A DNA stretch of 64,000 nucleotides from Gnetum montanum (lineage: Eukaryota > Streptophyta > Gnetopsida > Gnetales > Gnetaceae), in the NCBI GenBank assembly GCA_015680685.1, contig MNCI01015984.1, positions 365,314 through 429,313 of the forward strand. Direction: 5' to 3'. The translations under genes were made by a program, and so were the position numbers. Shown one piece after another: positions 22,229 to 33,825 of this stretch. Each line of letters begins with the position of its first letter. The first letter of the stretch is position 1. The notes below the pieces were generated by a model, which was not told where the DNA came from, did no database searches, and was given only the letters and a program-made list of their open reading frames with translations.

Positions 22229-23160
22229 AGAGCTATATAATAGGATTGAGAAAAAGGAAAAATACGATGATAAGTGTGAATTCAATATGTCTAATTCTCC
22301 AATTGGGAAAAATGAACTTCCTGTGAAATTCTACTTTGAGATATTTAACATCTAAAATCTTTCTATATCTTTGCATAGAGAAAGGAGGATGAATCTTCAA
22401 ATAATCAATGGTCTTGACTCTAGATAATGCAACAAACGCTAGACCCATAATTTCTCTTGTGGAGCAGTTTCACAGCCTATGAGTAGAATTTAATTATTTT
22501 TTTATTTTTTAAGTTATCATCACTATTTGCATTCCAAATAATATATTTAGCATCTAAAATCTTTCTATATGGGTAAACATAAATTGGTAAAAATAAAAGT
22601 TTATAAATTTCGTATATGTTGATGAAGGAATACATTGCACAATTACTGCAACAAACATTACAAAGCTATATAATAGGATTGAGTAAAAGCAAAATACAAT
22701 GATAAGTGTGAATTCAATATGCCTAATCCTCCAATTGTGCAAAATGAACTTCCTGTGCAATTCTACTTTGAGATATTTAGCATCTGAAATCTTTCTATAT
22801 GGGTAAACATAAATTGGTAAAAATAAAAGTTTATATATTTCATATATGTTGATGAAGAAATACATTGCATAATTATTGTAACAAACATTACAGAGCTATA
22901 TAATAGGATTGAGTAAAAGAAAAAATACAATGATAAGTGTGAATTCAATATGCCTAATCCTCCAATTGAGCAAAATGAACTTCCTGTGCAATTCTACTTT
23001 GAGATATTTAGCATCTGAAATCTTTCTATATCTTTGCATAGAGAAAGGAGGATGAATCTTCAAATAATCAATGGTCTTGACTCTAGATAATGCAACAAAT
23101 GCTAGACCCGTAACTTCTCTTGAACTAATGTCAATAGTAGCCTTATCTAGTGTCATTCCT
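22229..23160 (-). repeat. Tandem copies of the PIF1-like helicase 3' tail (right part)
   Basis: Continuation of the array cut by element A. The 411-bp period seen on the left continues to about 22510. After that a shorter unit of about 230 bp repeats (TTTAGCATCTGAAATC near 22547, 22777 and 23008). Each unit encodes on the minus strand KYLKVELHRKFIL and NWRIRHIEFTLIIV-like residues. Two units also keep the codons for ALSRVKTIDYLKIHPPF. Confidence 0.8.
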
Positions 23161-23640
23161 TGAGATTTATTAAATAGTCATGGCCCATGCCAATTGTAAC
23201 GGTAATTAACGAGATGCTCCTCGAACCACAAGTATAATTGGCACATGATGAGAATCATCATTATCAAAGGCACATCCAATGTAGGAGTCAAAATCAACAA
23301 TAACGTACGATGGTAATGTAGGTGGCTATTTACCTTGAGGATACATAATATCGTGAATCATGCCAAGTGCACCATTCACCAATCTTGCTTTAGGCCAAAG
23401 GTTAACTGTGAGCATTACCCTTGCACCTTCACATATAAGTAGAGATCACATTACTTGTTGTAGTAGATGGTTATTGTTGCTGATCTTGAAGAGAGTGTTC
23501 TTTGCCTTCTCTATTGGGACTAGCAGTAGCAGGATCCATGTTTCTAAAAATGCATGAATTCCAATATTGCAACTCTTAATCTTGTACCACGATGCCTAAG
23601 TTCAATATCTTTAAATACTGCATCACACTGTAACTATCAT
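22930..23640 (-). pseudogene. PIF1-like DNA helicase, C-terminal remnant
   Basis: Belongs to the PIF1-like helicases found as plant genes and as the helicase half of Helitron transposons. Minus-strand order: GARVMLTVNLWPKARLVNGALG (near 23390), YVIVDFDSYIGCAF (near 23280), LAWAMTI, then SQGMTLDKATIDI and GLAFVALSRVKTI (motif VI region, 23060-23156). The ATPase motifs I-III are missing. Stops interrupt the reading (after PQGK and near 23175). No Rep domain or Helitron end (CTRR hairpin) was seen, so a gene relic and a Helitron relic remain equally possible. Confidence 0.8.
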
Positions 23641-23684
23641 CACCTTAACCGTCGCCATGATCGTAACTGTAACCGTAATTTTCA

Positions 23685-23847
23685 TTGTTTATTATAATAA
23701 CAAATATTCATTATTACCCATCATTTATAATAATAAATATTCATTATTACCCACCATTTATAATAAAAAATATTCATTATTATAGTAATCGTAACCATCA
23801 CTGTTTATGATAATAATAAATATTCAATATTACCCACTGTTTATAAT
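23685..23847. repeat. AT-rich minisatellite, insertion site of element E
   Basis: About four units of 35-48 bp of the form TTTATAATAATAAATATTCATTATTACCCA. The array continues at 33797-33826 behind element E, whose target duplication ATAAT is taken from it. Confidence 0.8.
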
Positions 23848-24696
23848 TGATGAGTCACGATATTGGACCCCTGATATTGGATCCCTGATATCGGACCCTC
23901 GATATTGGGTACACGATATTGGAGGTGCCAAAGCGATATCAGACATGTGATATCAGAGCTTGTCTCGTCACCTATAAATAAGAGACGAGGGCACTTGATT
24001 TCGCAGTTAGTTTCTTAGTCCCTTACCCGAACTCTTGCAGTTTTCCCTTTCCAGAGTTAGAATTATTTCTAAGTGTCCACAATAAGAGTCATAAAGTGAA
24101 CAAATCTTTATTCCAGCATTGTGTACTTGAGCACACCTTGTGTCTAGAAATAAAGATGAACTTTGTGATAAACCTTGCAACATTCAGAATAGCTTATTTA
24201 CTGCATTTAATATTATTTACAGTTATTCAATGTTTTCATTAGTTAATTGGCTATTTTATTGATTTGTTAATTTTCAACAAGTAAGCACACTCAGTACGAC
24301 CACTTCGAGCATATGTGGAACACTTGGTAACCCAGTAACAACTAGTGTTTGGTAATCCTAGTAGTGTTACACTAGTTTAGGATGTCTAACACTAGTTAGA
24401 ACTAGTTAGGACTAGTTAGAACCTAGCTAATTAGTTAAATTAAATTAGTTACTTAATTATTTCATTTTTCCCTTTGTAGCACAATGACATAAAACATAAA
24501 AGGCATAAAAATCATGTACCTCAAGTTTACTTAACTATACAATTGTGCCATACAAGTAAGCTTGGGAAGACAATGATCTCCTAACCCATCCTTATTCTGT
24601 GAAGGTGCATAAGCACTTAGTCATTGGAGTTTGACCAGATCATGCGCAATGCTTGTATTCGTATGGTTGAGCATAGGGGTACCTCATCGCTCATGA
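23848..24696 (+). repeat. 5' LTR of element E
   Basis: 849 bp, TGATGAGTCAC...CGCTCATGA (terminal CA mutated to GA). TATAAATA 23973-23980, AATAAA 24149-24154. Relative to the 3' LTR it has lost part of the U5 block around 24390 (GTGTATGGAGAGTGGG is present only in the 3' copy). Confidence 0.93.
23859..23980 (+). promoter_or_regulatory. Element E U3 promoter: seven phased GATATC/T boxes and TATA box
   Basis: Boxes start at 23859, 23873, 23887, 23901, 23915, 23935 and 23949, that is steps 14, 14, 14, 14, 20, 14. The first lies 11 nt inside the LTR end, and TATAAATA follows the last box by 18 nt. Spacers are 8 nt (GGACCCCT, GGATCCCT, GGACCCTC). Confidence 0.65.
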
Positions 24697-24697
24697 T

Positions 24698-24715
24698 TGG
24701 CACCATTGCTGGGGA
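24698..24715 (+). other. Primer-binding site of element E
   Basis: TGGCACCATTGCTGGGGA; it differs from the B site only by transitions and one CpG loss. Confidence 0.75.
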
Positions 24716-24833
24716 TTTTGTTTTTTGTGCACTGATTATAACATAGGAAATCTTTCCATTGTTGGAACAAACCCTTAGGGTTAGTTATTTTACAATAACC
24801 AAAAAGAGAGTATTGCACACTAAATAATCAATC

Positions 24834-27289
24834 ATGTCTCCTTCTTCTTACGAGAGTGCTTCACCACCTAGGTCTGACACCATGAACAATTAGAGGCGGA
24901 GTGTATAGGATAATCCACCAATACCCCAATAGTTTTGCTTGGTATACATTCATCCTGATGAGTATATACCAGACTTTATCTTTATCCTCCACTAGGATGA
25001 ACAACTGCATTGGTGGGATTTAGAAGGTAACATAGTGTTACCCCCCGATCGCTCAATCCCAAGCATGCTTCTTCGTGCTCTCACATGAATTGGTATGCAA
25101 CACTTACAATCGGAGTACGTTGTGCATGAACAAGATTTGAGAGATTATCGACCTATGGAGGCACAACGTCAAAGGGACCTACAATAGGAGAGACATTACA
25201 AATCTATGAAGGGAAAGTGGTCTCAGGATGTCTTGTATGTCATAAGTGAAAATGAGGGTGGTGAACCTACCTTAGGAGGTTTTTCACATAATGATGTTCC
25301 TCTCGTTGACTTCGGTCAAGGAGTTGTGTATTAGAATCTTCACTCAACCGTTCATAACCTAGGTTCTGATACCAATGAACACAAAGGGTCTAAAAAAGGA
25401 ACACGAACACATGACGATGACAGACATTTCAATTGTAATCACAGTAGAGGCTGTGACCACTAAAGAGAAAGTGATAGGCACTATCATGATGCTAGTGCTC
25501 CTTCCTCTCCACCTTCATCATCTCCTTCCCCTTCTTCTTCAGGATCTGGATGCAGTCGTAAGGGAAAAGACCTTGAGGATAATGGTAGGTGAAATAGGGA
25601 TCATAGACAAGATAGTCGAGAAAGGGGATGAGGGAATTCTAGAGAAACACATCATGAAAGGAGGGAGAGTATGGAATAGCATAGGCATCATAGATGCCAT
25701 AAAGGATATGATCACGATGAACCCCTAATCACTACCCAAAGTATGATAGATATAACTGAGGCCGTTAGGATCCCAACAAGGCCCCAAAAGGATAGTAGAA
25801 TCAAAATATTATACATGCACAATATCCCACAATTTGAAGGAGGATACAACACTGATCCTCAAAATCATCTACAAGCATTCTATGATGCATGTGCCTTGCA
25901 AAATATAGAAAACAAGTGGCAAAAACTAAAATTGTTTTCACAGACACTGATTACGGAGGCGGAAAGTTAGTACCGGTCCTTAGAACTGGAATCCATTCGT
26001 CAATGGAGTACCATATTAGAGTTATTCAACGATAAGTATCAAACGTACTCCTGAGTGTCCAACCTGTGTAAGCAAATCCAAGGATGGAAACAAGGAAGGC
26101 ACGAACCCTTGGATGCTACCATGGGTCGATATTATGCACTATTACATCATTGCCCTAGCCATAGTTACTCACAGAGGAAATAACTACGCCATCTCGTAGG
26201 TGGGCTTAGGTACAAAACGTGAAGAACCTTTGGGACTTATGCCCAAAGGAGAGTATTCAGGCTTTAAGCCCATCAAGTACAAAGATTATTGGAGCAAGTT
26301 GCCAAAGAGGAAGATGAGTTAAGGAAAAGAGAAAATGTGGAGGAATACAATAGAGATCCTTCCCTCTGAAAGAAGGAAGTTAGATTTTGTGAAGATGAAG
26401 AAAAGTCACCACTTGAAGAGATGGTGAATATGAAGACTTTGTCCATTCAAAATTTTGCATCAGATGTATCGACAAAGGTAGATCAAATGTGGGACTCTCT
26501 AGATGATAAATTTCAAACCGTTCTAAAAATAGTCGAGGATTTTAGAGAGCAAAGTAGTGACCGAGCAAGAAGGAGGGATAAAGAAGCTAAGTATGCACGT
26601 AATAGGGGTAAGGGCAAAGTTGTCATCATTGAAGAGGTTGTGGATTCAGACACAGACAATGATGGCATATGTGAGATATGCCAATATGACCATCCTAAAG
26701 GATGTTTCCTAGTAGTCTTACATCTACAAGATTATGGGGTGTATGCACTAAACCCATGATTAAACAGATGGCAAACACTCTGAAGGTTACCTTATCCTCA
26801 AGGTAACCCAAGGCAGTTCCACCAACCCTTGACATATTATCCAAGTGGAGCTCCACCACAACTGAATGAGTAGTATCAATAATGGCAACACCCACAATCA
26901 TGGGGAATGCCTTTACCACATTGACAATACCCTTACCGTCAACCTGACCCATATGGGTACTACGTTCAGTAGCTGATTTCTTCACGTGAATCCACTAGTC
27001 ACGTTGCTTCTCAACCTCACTACCAAACCCATGAGTACTATAGAACTCCTTCTCCTAGGAGCGATGTTCCAAAAATGTACTATCCTTCTCATCCAATTGC
27101 ACCTCTTCCACCCTTAGCTCCATTACCACTTGCTCCAACAATGCAGGGTGAGCTCCCTGCCCAGTTGTACCAACGTAATGCTACAAGGGCTGTTAATCCT
27201 CAACCTACTATTAGTTTAGACAACCACACAAAGAAAAGACCTTTCTTTAGAACCAATAGTCAAACCAAGTCCTTACAGACACAAGCAGC
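24834..27289 (+). pseudogene. Element E gag
   Basis: Starts at ATG 24834 (MSPSSYESASPPRS). The same blocks as B: YIHPDEYIPDFIFILH, GNIVLPPDRSIPSMLLRAL, NNIPQFEGGY near 25825, FNDKYQTYS near 26025, ISTKVDQMWDSLDDKFQ-like near 26470, CEICQYDHPKGC near 26670, then a proline-rich tail. In-frame TAG replaces CAG or TGG at many sites (for example FILH-stop-DEQ). It would form the particle shell and bind RNA. Confidence 0.85.
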
Positions 27290-27900
27290 TAATTGTCGAA
27301 TTGCCTCACCATCGTTTGAATCTTTGAAGCTTCCTTCGAACCAAAAATTGCATCCAATGCACATGGTCATGTTAACTCATGCCATTATTGATTGGATTAA
27401 AGCTGGCCATCTTTCTAGGAAATTCTCTGATCCTAGGAGTCCTCTTATATATTTTCAAATCATTGGAAATGAGCCTTGGAAAGCTCTTTTGGATTTAGTT
27501 TCTGGTGTTAAATTAATCTCTTAAGAAATGCACAAAGCCTGGAAGCTACCTCCACTAAAAAAGAGTAATATTCATTTAGAGTTGGCTGACCAGTCCATCA
27601 CTGTCCCATTAGGACTAGTGGAGGACATTGTCACCACTATTTGTGGGTGGTCGTATCCAGCTAATTTCCTAGTGATTCAAGTTAACAACTGTAAGGGGGA
27701 CTTCCCAATCATAATGGAAAGAGCATGGCTAAGCAAAATTGATGCGCACCTAGGAATACACGATCTTTCTCTAGAAATCTCAAAAGAAAATATGTTTAGA
27801 AAGATCAAGAAGAAGAAAGTTCCATGCATCACATATAGTGACACAGGGTGCAACTGTGTGTAGAAGTCCTAGTTTGTACAACACTTGACACTGCCTACAT
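27290..27900 (+). pseudogene. Element E protease
   Basis: HMVMLTHAIIDWIKAGHLSRK, then the catalytic site degraded to LLDLVSG (from LLDSGS), stop after KLIS, then GDFPIIMERAWLSKIDAHLGI. Two open pieces, 27075-27524 and 27528-27863, represent one former frame. Confidence 0.82.
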
Positions 27901-28089
27901 GTAACTAGTGTGCACAAGTAACGTATATACAAAGATGCTTGTATGCAGTAGCCACAAGATAGGAAGGCATCCAATGGCTGATAATTAGCCAAGAGAGTAA
28001 TTCAACTATATGCATGGAACCAACTGAGAGCTTGACTTGCGCCTACATCGATAGCATAGATACATTAGAGCAAGTCCATTGCCAACTTC

Positions 28090-28935
28090 CAAGTCCTGAC
28101 ATTGAAAATACCAACTAGGGGAAGTTGGAAATCCTTGACAAGTTCAAGAAAGAGGCCCTTGAGTTAAAAATGTTGCCCACCGGTATGGAGTACACATTTC
28201 TCAAGAATGAAAAACCAGTAATCATTAACGCTAAGCTTGCTCCTCAACAAAAAGAAAGATTGCTGAAAATGGTAAACAAATGGTTGAAAGCCTTTGCTCA
28301 GTCATATCTCGAATTAACTGGAATATATACTAGGATATGCCAACATAGAATTTACAATGACCCCTCTATGAAACCTGGACGACAACCACAAAGGTGACTG
28401 AACCCAAAGCTTAAGCAAGTGGTGAAAGAAGAAATTGAACAACTTCTAAAAGCTTGGTTCACCTACCCCATTGCTGATAGTGAATGGGCTAGCCCATTAG
28501 TCATTGTGTCCATAAAGGAAGGCAAATGGAGGATGTGTATAGACTTTAGGCTGCTGAACATGGCAACATTTAAAGACCATTTCCCATTGTCATTCGTCGA
28601 CCAAGTCTTAGATACCATTGTAGGGTATTACTACTATAGTTTCCTAGATGGTTATAGTGGATACAATCAAATTCAAATAGCACCAAAAGACCAAGCCAAG
28701 ACTATGTTCACAAGTCCTTGGGGGACATTTGCATATAGGTAGATGCTGTTTGACTTATGCAATTCCCTAGCAACATTTCAACACTTGGTTGCAGCAAATA
28801 GGGAATGGTGTGGAGGTCTTTATGGACGATTTTTCCACCTATGGAGTAGACTTTGAACAAGCATTGGATCATTAGAGTAAGTACTGAAATGATGTTTTGA
28901 AACCAACTTAAGGCTCAATTGGAAAAAAATCCATT
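28090..28935 (+). pseudogene. Element E reverse transcriptase
   Basis: Linker GMEYTFLKNEKPVIINAKLAPQQ, fingers and palm MCIDFRLLNMATFKDHFPL and FLDGYSGYNQIQIAPKDQAK, then after a TAG and a small deletion FMDDFSTYG near 28820. Both catalytic aspartates are present. Confidence 0.88.
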
Positions 28936-29600
28936 TAATGGTTCAAAAAGGCATTGTATTAGGGCACAAGATTTCACAAATAGTGATAGAGGTAGATCCC
29001 AAAAAGATTAAAGTCATCCAAGAAATCATTCGTCAACCTGACACTGTAAAAGATATCCGATCATTCCTTGGACATACTAGCTATTATAGACACTTCATTG
29101 AGAACTTTTCAAGGATTGCAAAACCTTTGGTAGAACTAACAAAGAAGAACGTACCCTTTGAATAGACCAGGGAATGTGAGCTAGCCTTCCAAACCTTGAA
29201 ATAGAAGCTTGTACTAGTCTAGACCTTTCCACATAATGACTGATGTGTCCAAATTTGCTTTAGGAGTCGTACTTATGTAGTTAGATGACCAAAAACAACC
29301 CTATTACATTCACTGTGTAAGTTGAAGTATTGCTGGTGCACAACTCAATTACACCACAACAGAAAAAGAATTAATGGCTGTGGTGTTTGCACTAGAAAAA
29401 TTTAGCCACTATGTATTGGGCTATAAGATATTCGTACACATAGACCATAGTGCAATTCGGTTCCTAATGAATAAACCAATGGTGAGCCCTCGCATCATAC
29501 GATAGCTCGTGATCTTGCAAGAGTTTGATCTTATGATGATCGATCGTAAAGGAACCGAGAATGTTGTTGCTGATCATTTATCTTAGTTACAATGGGACAA
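28936..29600 (+). pseudogene. Element E RT connection and RNase H
   Basis: MVQKGIVLGHKISQ and SFLGHTSYYRHFIENFSRI (28938-29165), then RNase H: YTTTEKELMAVVFALEKF near 29350-29400, HIDHSAIRFLMNKPMVSP near 29440-29490, NVVADHLS near 29560. Stops at 29163 and later. Confidence 0.85.
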
Positions 29601-29639
29601 CAAAGAGGACGAATATCCCATTTCTGACCACTTTCCTGA

Positions 29640-31000
29640 TGAACTCCTCTCCGCAGGTGTAGTAAATAATCAATTAACCATAAAGAAAAATTGGTATAGT
29701 AGCATTCTTATCTATCTCCTTACACAAGAAACACCACAAGGGCTGGACATTAAAAAGAAACAATAGTTTCTTCATTGAGCCAAATATTTTATGGAAATCA
29801 ACGGACACCTTGATAAGGTATGTCCCAATTGCTTGGTCCAATGGTGTGTTCCCAAAGTAGATCAATTGCGAGTTCTCCAAGATGCTCATGAGGGCCCTTA
29901 TGGGGGTCATTACATTGGGAGATGAACAACCATTAAAATCTTGCTTGCAGGATATTATTGGCCTACATTGTTCTAGGACGCTCATCATTTTGTCCAATCT
30001 TGTGAGTGCTACCAACATGATGGGGGAATGACTACTAGGATGGAGGATCCACAACAATGGATTCAACTCTTAGAATCCTTCGACATATGGGAAATTGATT
30101 TTATGGGGCCTATTATACGGATGTCCAATGGAAAAGCATACATCATTGTTGCTGTTGACTATTTTACAAAATGGGTAGAAGTGGCCGTTGTCACTAACTG
30201 CACATCATCTACTGCTACACAATTTGTTTAATAACAAATCGTAAATAGGTTTGGCATGCCTCGTGCACTTATTTCCGATAATGGTACACATTTTATAGGT
30301 GTGACTTTTCGAAAGTTGATGCAATGCTTAGGAGTTGAGCATAAGTTGACTACATCATATCACCCTCAAGCAAATGGTCAAGTTGAAGTCACCAATAGGG
30401 AAATCACGAGAATCTTGACAAGAACCATTAGCAAGTATAGATTGGAGCACTAAACTGAATGATGCTCTTTGGGCATACCGCTCCACATGGAAACTCCCTA
30501 CAGGCTATTCTCCCTATGAGTTAGTGTACGGTAAAATTCCAACACTTCCTATCCAAGATGAGCTTTGTACACTATCTACAGTGTGTGACCTCAACCTTGA
30601 CCTCAACCTAGCAAAAAAAGAATAGTTAATGAACCTTAACTTGCTAGATGAAAATCGATTAGCCGCCCTATCATCCAACAAATTGCATAAGGCCTTCAAC
30701 AAGCAATGTCATAACCTAAGGGTTAGGAAAGTCAAATACCAACTAGGAGATAAGGTTCTATATTGTAATCCCACACATTTGCCACAATGAACTAAATTTC
30801 AAACACTGTGGGAAGGACCTTATATCATTCATGAAACTTTCCCTTTAGGGGCCATGATGATCTATAAACCTAAAAGTCTAGATAGGATATTATTAGTCAA
30901 TATCCAACAAACCAAGCCTTTCCATGAGCCTAAAACGACCATTACTAACACTACCTCTATTAATGGACAACCTTACTCATTATTTTGGATCTCCCCCTTC
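29640..31000 (+). pseudogene. Element E integrase
   Basis: HEGPYGGHYIGR (HHCC start near 29890), then a core with EIDFMGPI near 30090, ISDNGTHFIG near 30280 and NGQVEVTNREI near 30380, so the D, D, E residues are kept. The C-terminal part has NKLHKAFNKQCHN, YQLGDKVLY and a GPYIIHETFPLGAMMIY module near 30820. TAA after TQFV and a frame change after ISKYR break it. Confidence 0.85.
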
Positions 31001-32939
31001 CAACTCAGTCGTGGGGGAGATGACCACTAATGCTAACCATTCTAAAGCCCTTAGTTCTTTTGTCCTTTTTTTTTACACATTTTTCATCTTTACTTGTTTT
31101 TTTTACAACATCATTAACATTTTTACTATTTCTTTTTCTATTATATTTTGTTTGAATTACTTCCACTCGTCATCTGATAAGTGCTCATGATGGTGGATTG
31201 TACTCTAATGGTGTTGATTGCTAATGTTTGGCTTTTACCTTTAACTTTTAATGTTGATACTAAGATATGGTTTCTTTTGATGAAACATGTAATGAGTCCA
31301 CGTCATCCATTCAGCTCTATGGTCTCCCTTGATCTTGGAATTGTACTATCCCTTTTTCTAAATAAACTTATTAATGAGTTGGTGGCTTAGTATTCTTCAA
31401 ACTAAGAAAAGATTCAACTGGATTGAAAAGGGTGTGACCTCAAGGGGATTTGACACATTTGTGCTAGCTATTCTCTTGGGTACTTGGATGTTTTTCATAA
31501 GTTTTCTACCATTTCACTCTTGAAAAAATATTAGGAAGTTGACTAAATCAAATAAGTCTTTGCATGGTGTGGTTCTCAAGCAAAAAAAAAAAAANAAAAA
31601 AAAAAAAAACTGGTGAGAATTCAAAGCACGCCTCTTAGACATACTAAGAAACATGGGCTACAAGCATTGATTATGGCACTAAAAAGACATGTTACCCATG
31701 CTTGAAGGTTCTGTCTAACTAAGGTCCTTTCTTGCTTCCTACTCCTCTATCTTTCTCTTGTTGGAATGGTGGTGGCTCTGTGGACACATTCTTGTTGCCT
31801 TACGAGGATCGATTGGTTAAGTGTGTTGATGCGAGGTCATTGGATGTGGTTAGTTTTAATCTGAATTTGGGCCGAATTTTATTAAGTCACCTTAATCACA
31901 TACTACACAAGGGACTTTACACAACCTTGATTTTGGGATCCCATTCCATTCTCTCCTCTTTTTCCATATTACCTTTGATATCCCACCTCATTGCTAGTTT
32001 TATGGTTAATCTATATCTTGGTTGCTGCATTATTATTCTTTGATAAACTCTTGTGGGTAAGTTCTTAACCATTGTTTCCATATGTCATTCCGAGAGCCTA
32101 CGAACTGTTTGGGTTGTGGGTTTGTTAGGGCATTAAGGGCATGCGCCTGCTTTGGGGAGCACCCACTAGCATTCCTTTTTGTTGCACTTGTTAGGTTCTT
32201 TTCCTTAAAAACATTTCTTGCAATTAACTATTTCTCATTTATCCCATTAGTAACATCCATTTTTATTTTGTCTTAATAGCTTCACCATTATTATTTGTCT
32301 CATCTTTCTTGTTTTTCAGTTTTTCCACTCTATCGCTATTGGAGGTTCGCTCTTAGTTATGGGGGTCCTATCACAAAATTTTCCATTTCATTACGTATCT
32401 CATTCCTACACCTTGGGTAGTCATTAGTTATAAATTTATAACTCAGTATCTGCCATACCCACAACCTAGCCAATGTGCTTCATATTGAGGCAAGGTATCA
32501 ACATCATTATGTATTATTTATCCTTGCTAATTCGTGACTGTGTTGTGTGTGTAGATGGTGATCACATGAATAATGGACTGGGATAGAAGGGAGCACTCAG
32601 GATGGACTAGAGCAAAAAGCATTTACACAAGGAACAAGCTTGATCATGTGAACATGAATGAACAATGGTGTGAACATTTTCGACATTGGCAGCAATGCAC
32701 CTCATTTTTTTTCTCTCTCTCTTCAAGCTATCAAATGAGGGTATGGATGTCATTTATGTACAATGTTCACCACAATGGTTATGAACATCAATTCTGTAAT
32801 ATGTTTGTCGATTCGTTCACTAGGTACTTTGAGTCTATCATTCCATGTCACTAACAGTTATCGTTCAGTCAATAATCCCATACCTTCCCAATATTTTGTA
32901 AGGAAATCAAGGATAAGTTTTCATTCAGCCATAGGGGTA
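31001..32939 (+). other. Element E: non-coding 3' region with polypurine tracts
   Basis: Colinear with A, B and F: CAGTCGTGGGGGAGAT (31006), T-rich TTTTTTACAC stretch, hairpin (31557-31640; an isolated N at 31595 in the A-run), AGCCTACGAACTG block (32096), AGTTATGGGGG (32355), TGTGTGTGTAG/ATGGTGATC (32545-32565), and the worn polypurine tract AGCCATAGGGGTA before the LTR. Confidence 0.7.
31557..31640 (+). other. Conserved A-loop hairpin, copy in element E
   Basis: GGTTCTCA (31571-31578) against TGAGAATT (31614-31621) around a run of about 30 A; one N inside the run marks an unresolved homopolymer. Confidence 0.65.
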
Positions 32940-33796
32940 TGATGAGTCACGATATCAGACCCCTGATATTGAATCCCTGATATTGGACCCTCAATATCAA
33001 GTACGCAATATTGGAGGTGCCAAAGTGATATCAAACATGCGATATCGGAGCTTGTCTCGTCACCTATAAATAAGAGACAAGGGCACTTGATATCGTCGTT
33101 AGTTTCTTAGTCCCTTACCTAAACTCTTGCAATTTTCCCTTTCTAGAGTTAGAATTATTCCTGAGTGTCTGCAGTAGGAGTCATAAAGTGAACGGATCTT
33201 TATTTGAGCATTGTGTACCTGAGCACACCTTGTGTTCAAAAATAAAGATGAACTTTGTGATAAACCTTGCAACATTCAGAATAGCTTATTTATTGCATTT
33301 AATGTTATTTATAGTTATTCAATGCTTTCGTTAGTTAATTGGCTATTTTATTGATTTGTTAATTTTCAACAAGTAAGCACACTTAGTACGACCACTTCGA
33401 GCATACGTGGAATACTTGGTAACCAGTAACGACTAGCGTTTGTTAATCCCAGTAGTGTTACATTGGTTCAGGATGTGTATGGAGAGTGGGAACAGATGTT
33501 GGTGTTAGGACTAGTTAGAACCTTGTTAATTAGTTAAATTAAATTAGTTACTTAATTATTTCATTTCTCCCTTTGTAGCACTAGGAAATAAAATATAAAA
33601 AGCATAAAAATCATATACCTCAAGTTTACTTAACCATACAATCGCGCTATACAAGTAAGCTTGGGAAGACAATGATAGCCTAACCCATCCTTGTCCTATG
33701 AAGGCACATAAGCATTTAGTCCTTGGAGTTTGACTATATCATGTGTAATTCTCGTATTCATATGGTTGAGCGTAGGGGGTACCTCACCGCTCATCA
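32940..33796 (+). repeat. 3' LTR of element E
   Basis: 857 bp, TGATGAGTCACGATATCAG...CGCTCATCA, followed by ATAAT. Boxes start at 32951 and continue at steps 14, 14, 14, 14, 20, 14 in register with the 5' LTR, although several boxes themselves have mutated (AATATC, AATATT). Confidence 0.93.
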
Positions 33797-33825
33797 ATAA
33801 TAATAAATATTCATTATTATCCATG

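Larger units (their letters stand above)
23848..33796 (+). mobile_element. Element E: full-length Athila-like LTR retrotransposon
   Basis: 9949 bp with perfect ATAAT duplications (23843-23847 and 33797-33801). 5' LTR 23848-24696, PBS, gag, protease, RT, RNase H, integrase, 1.9 kb non-coding, polypurine tract, 3' LTR 32940-33796. It has no nested insertion and can serve as the reference for the family. It is defective through many in-frame stops and some small indels. The RT site FMDD and the three integrase acidic residues are still readable. Confidence 0.95.

Noticed and set aside
31732-32043. 103-codon frame in the non-coding region of E
   Set aside because: The corresponding stretches of A, B and F are colinear but have different stops and shifts, so no protein is conserved.
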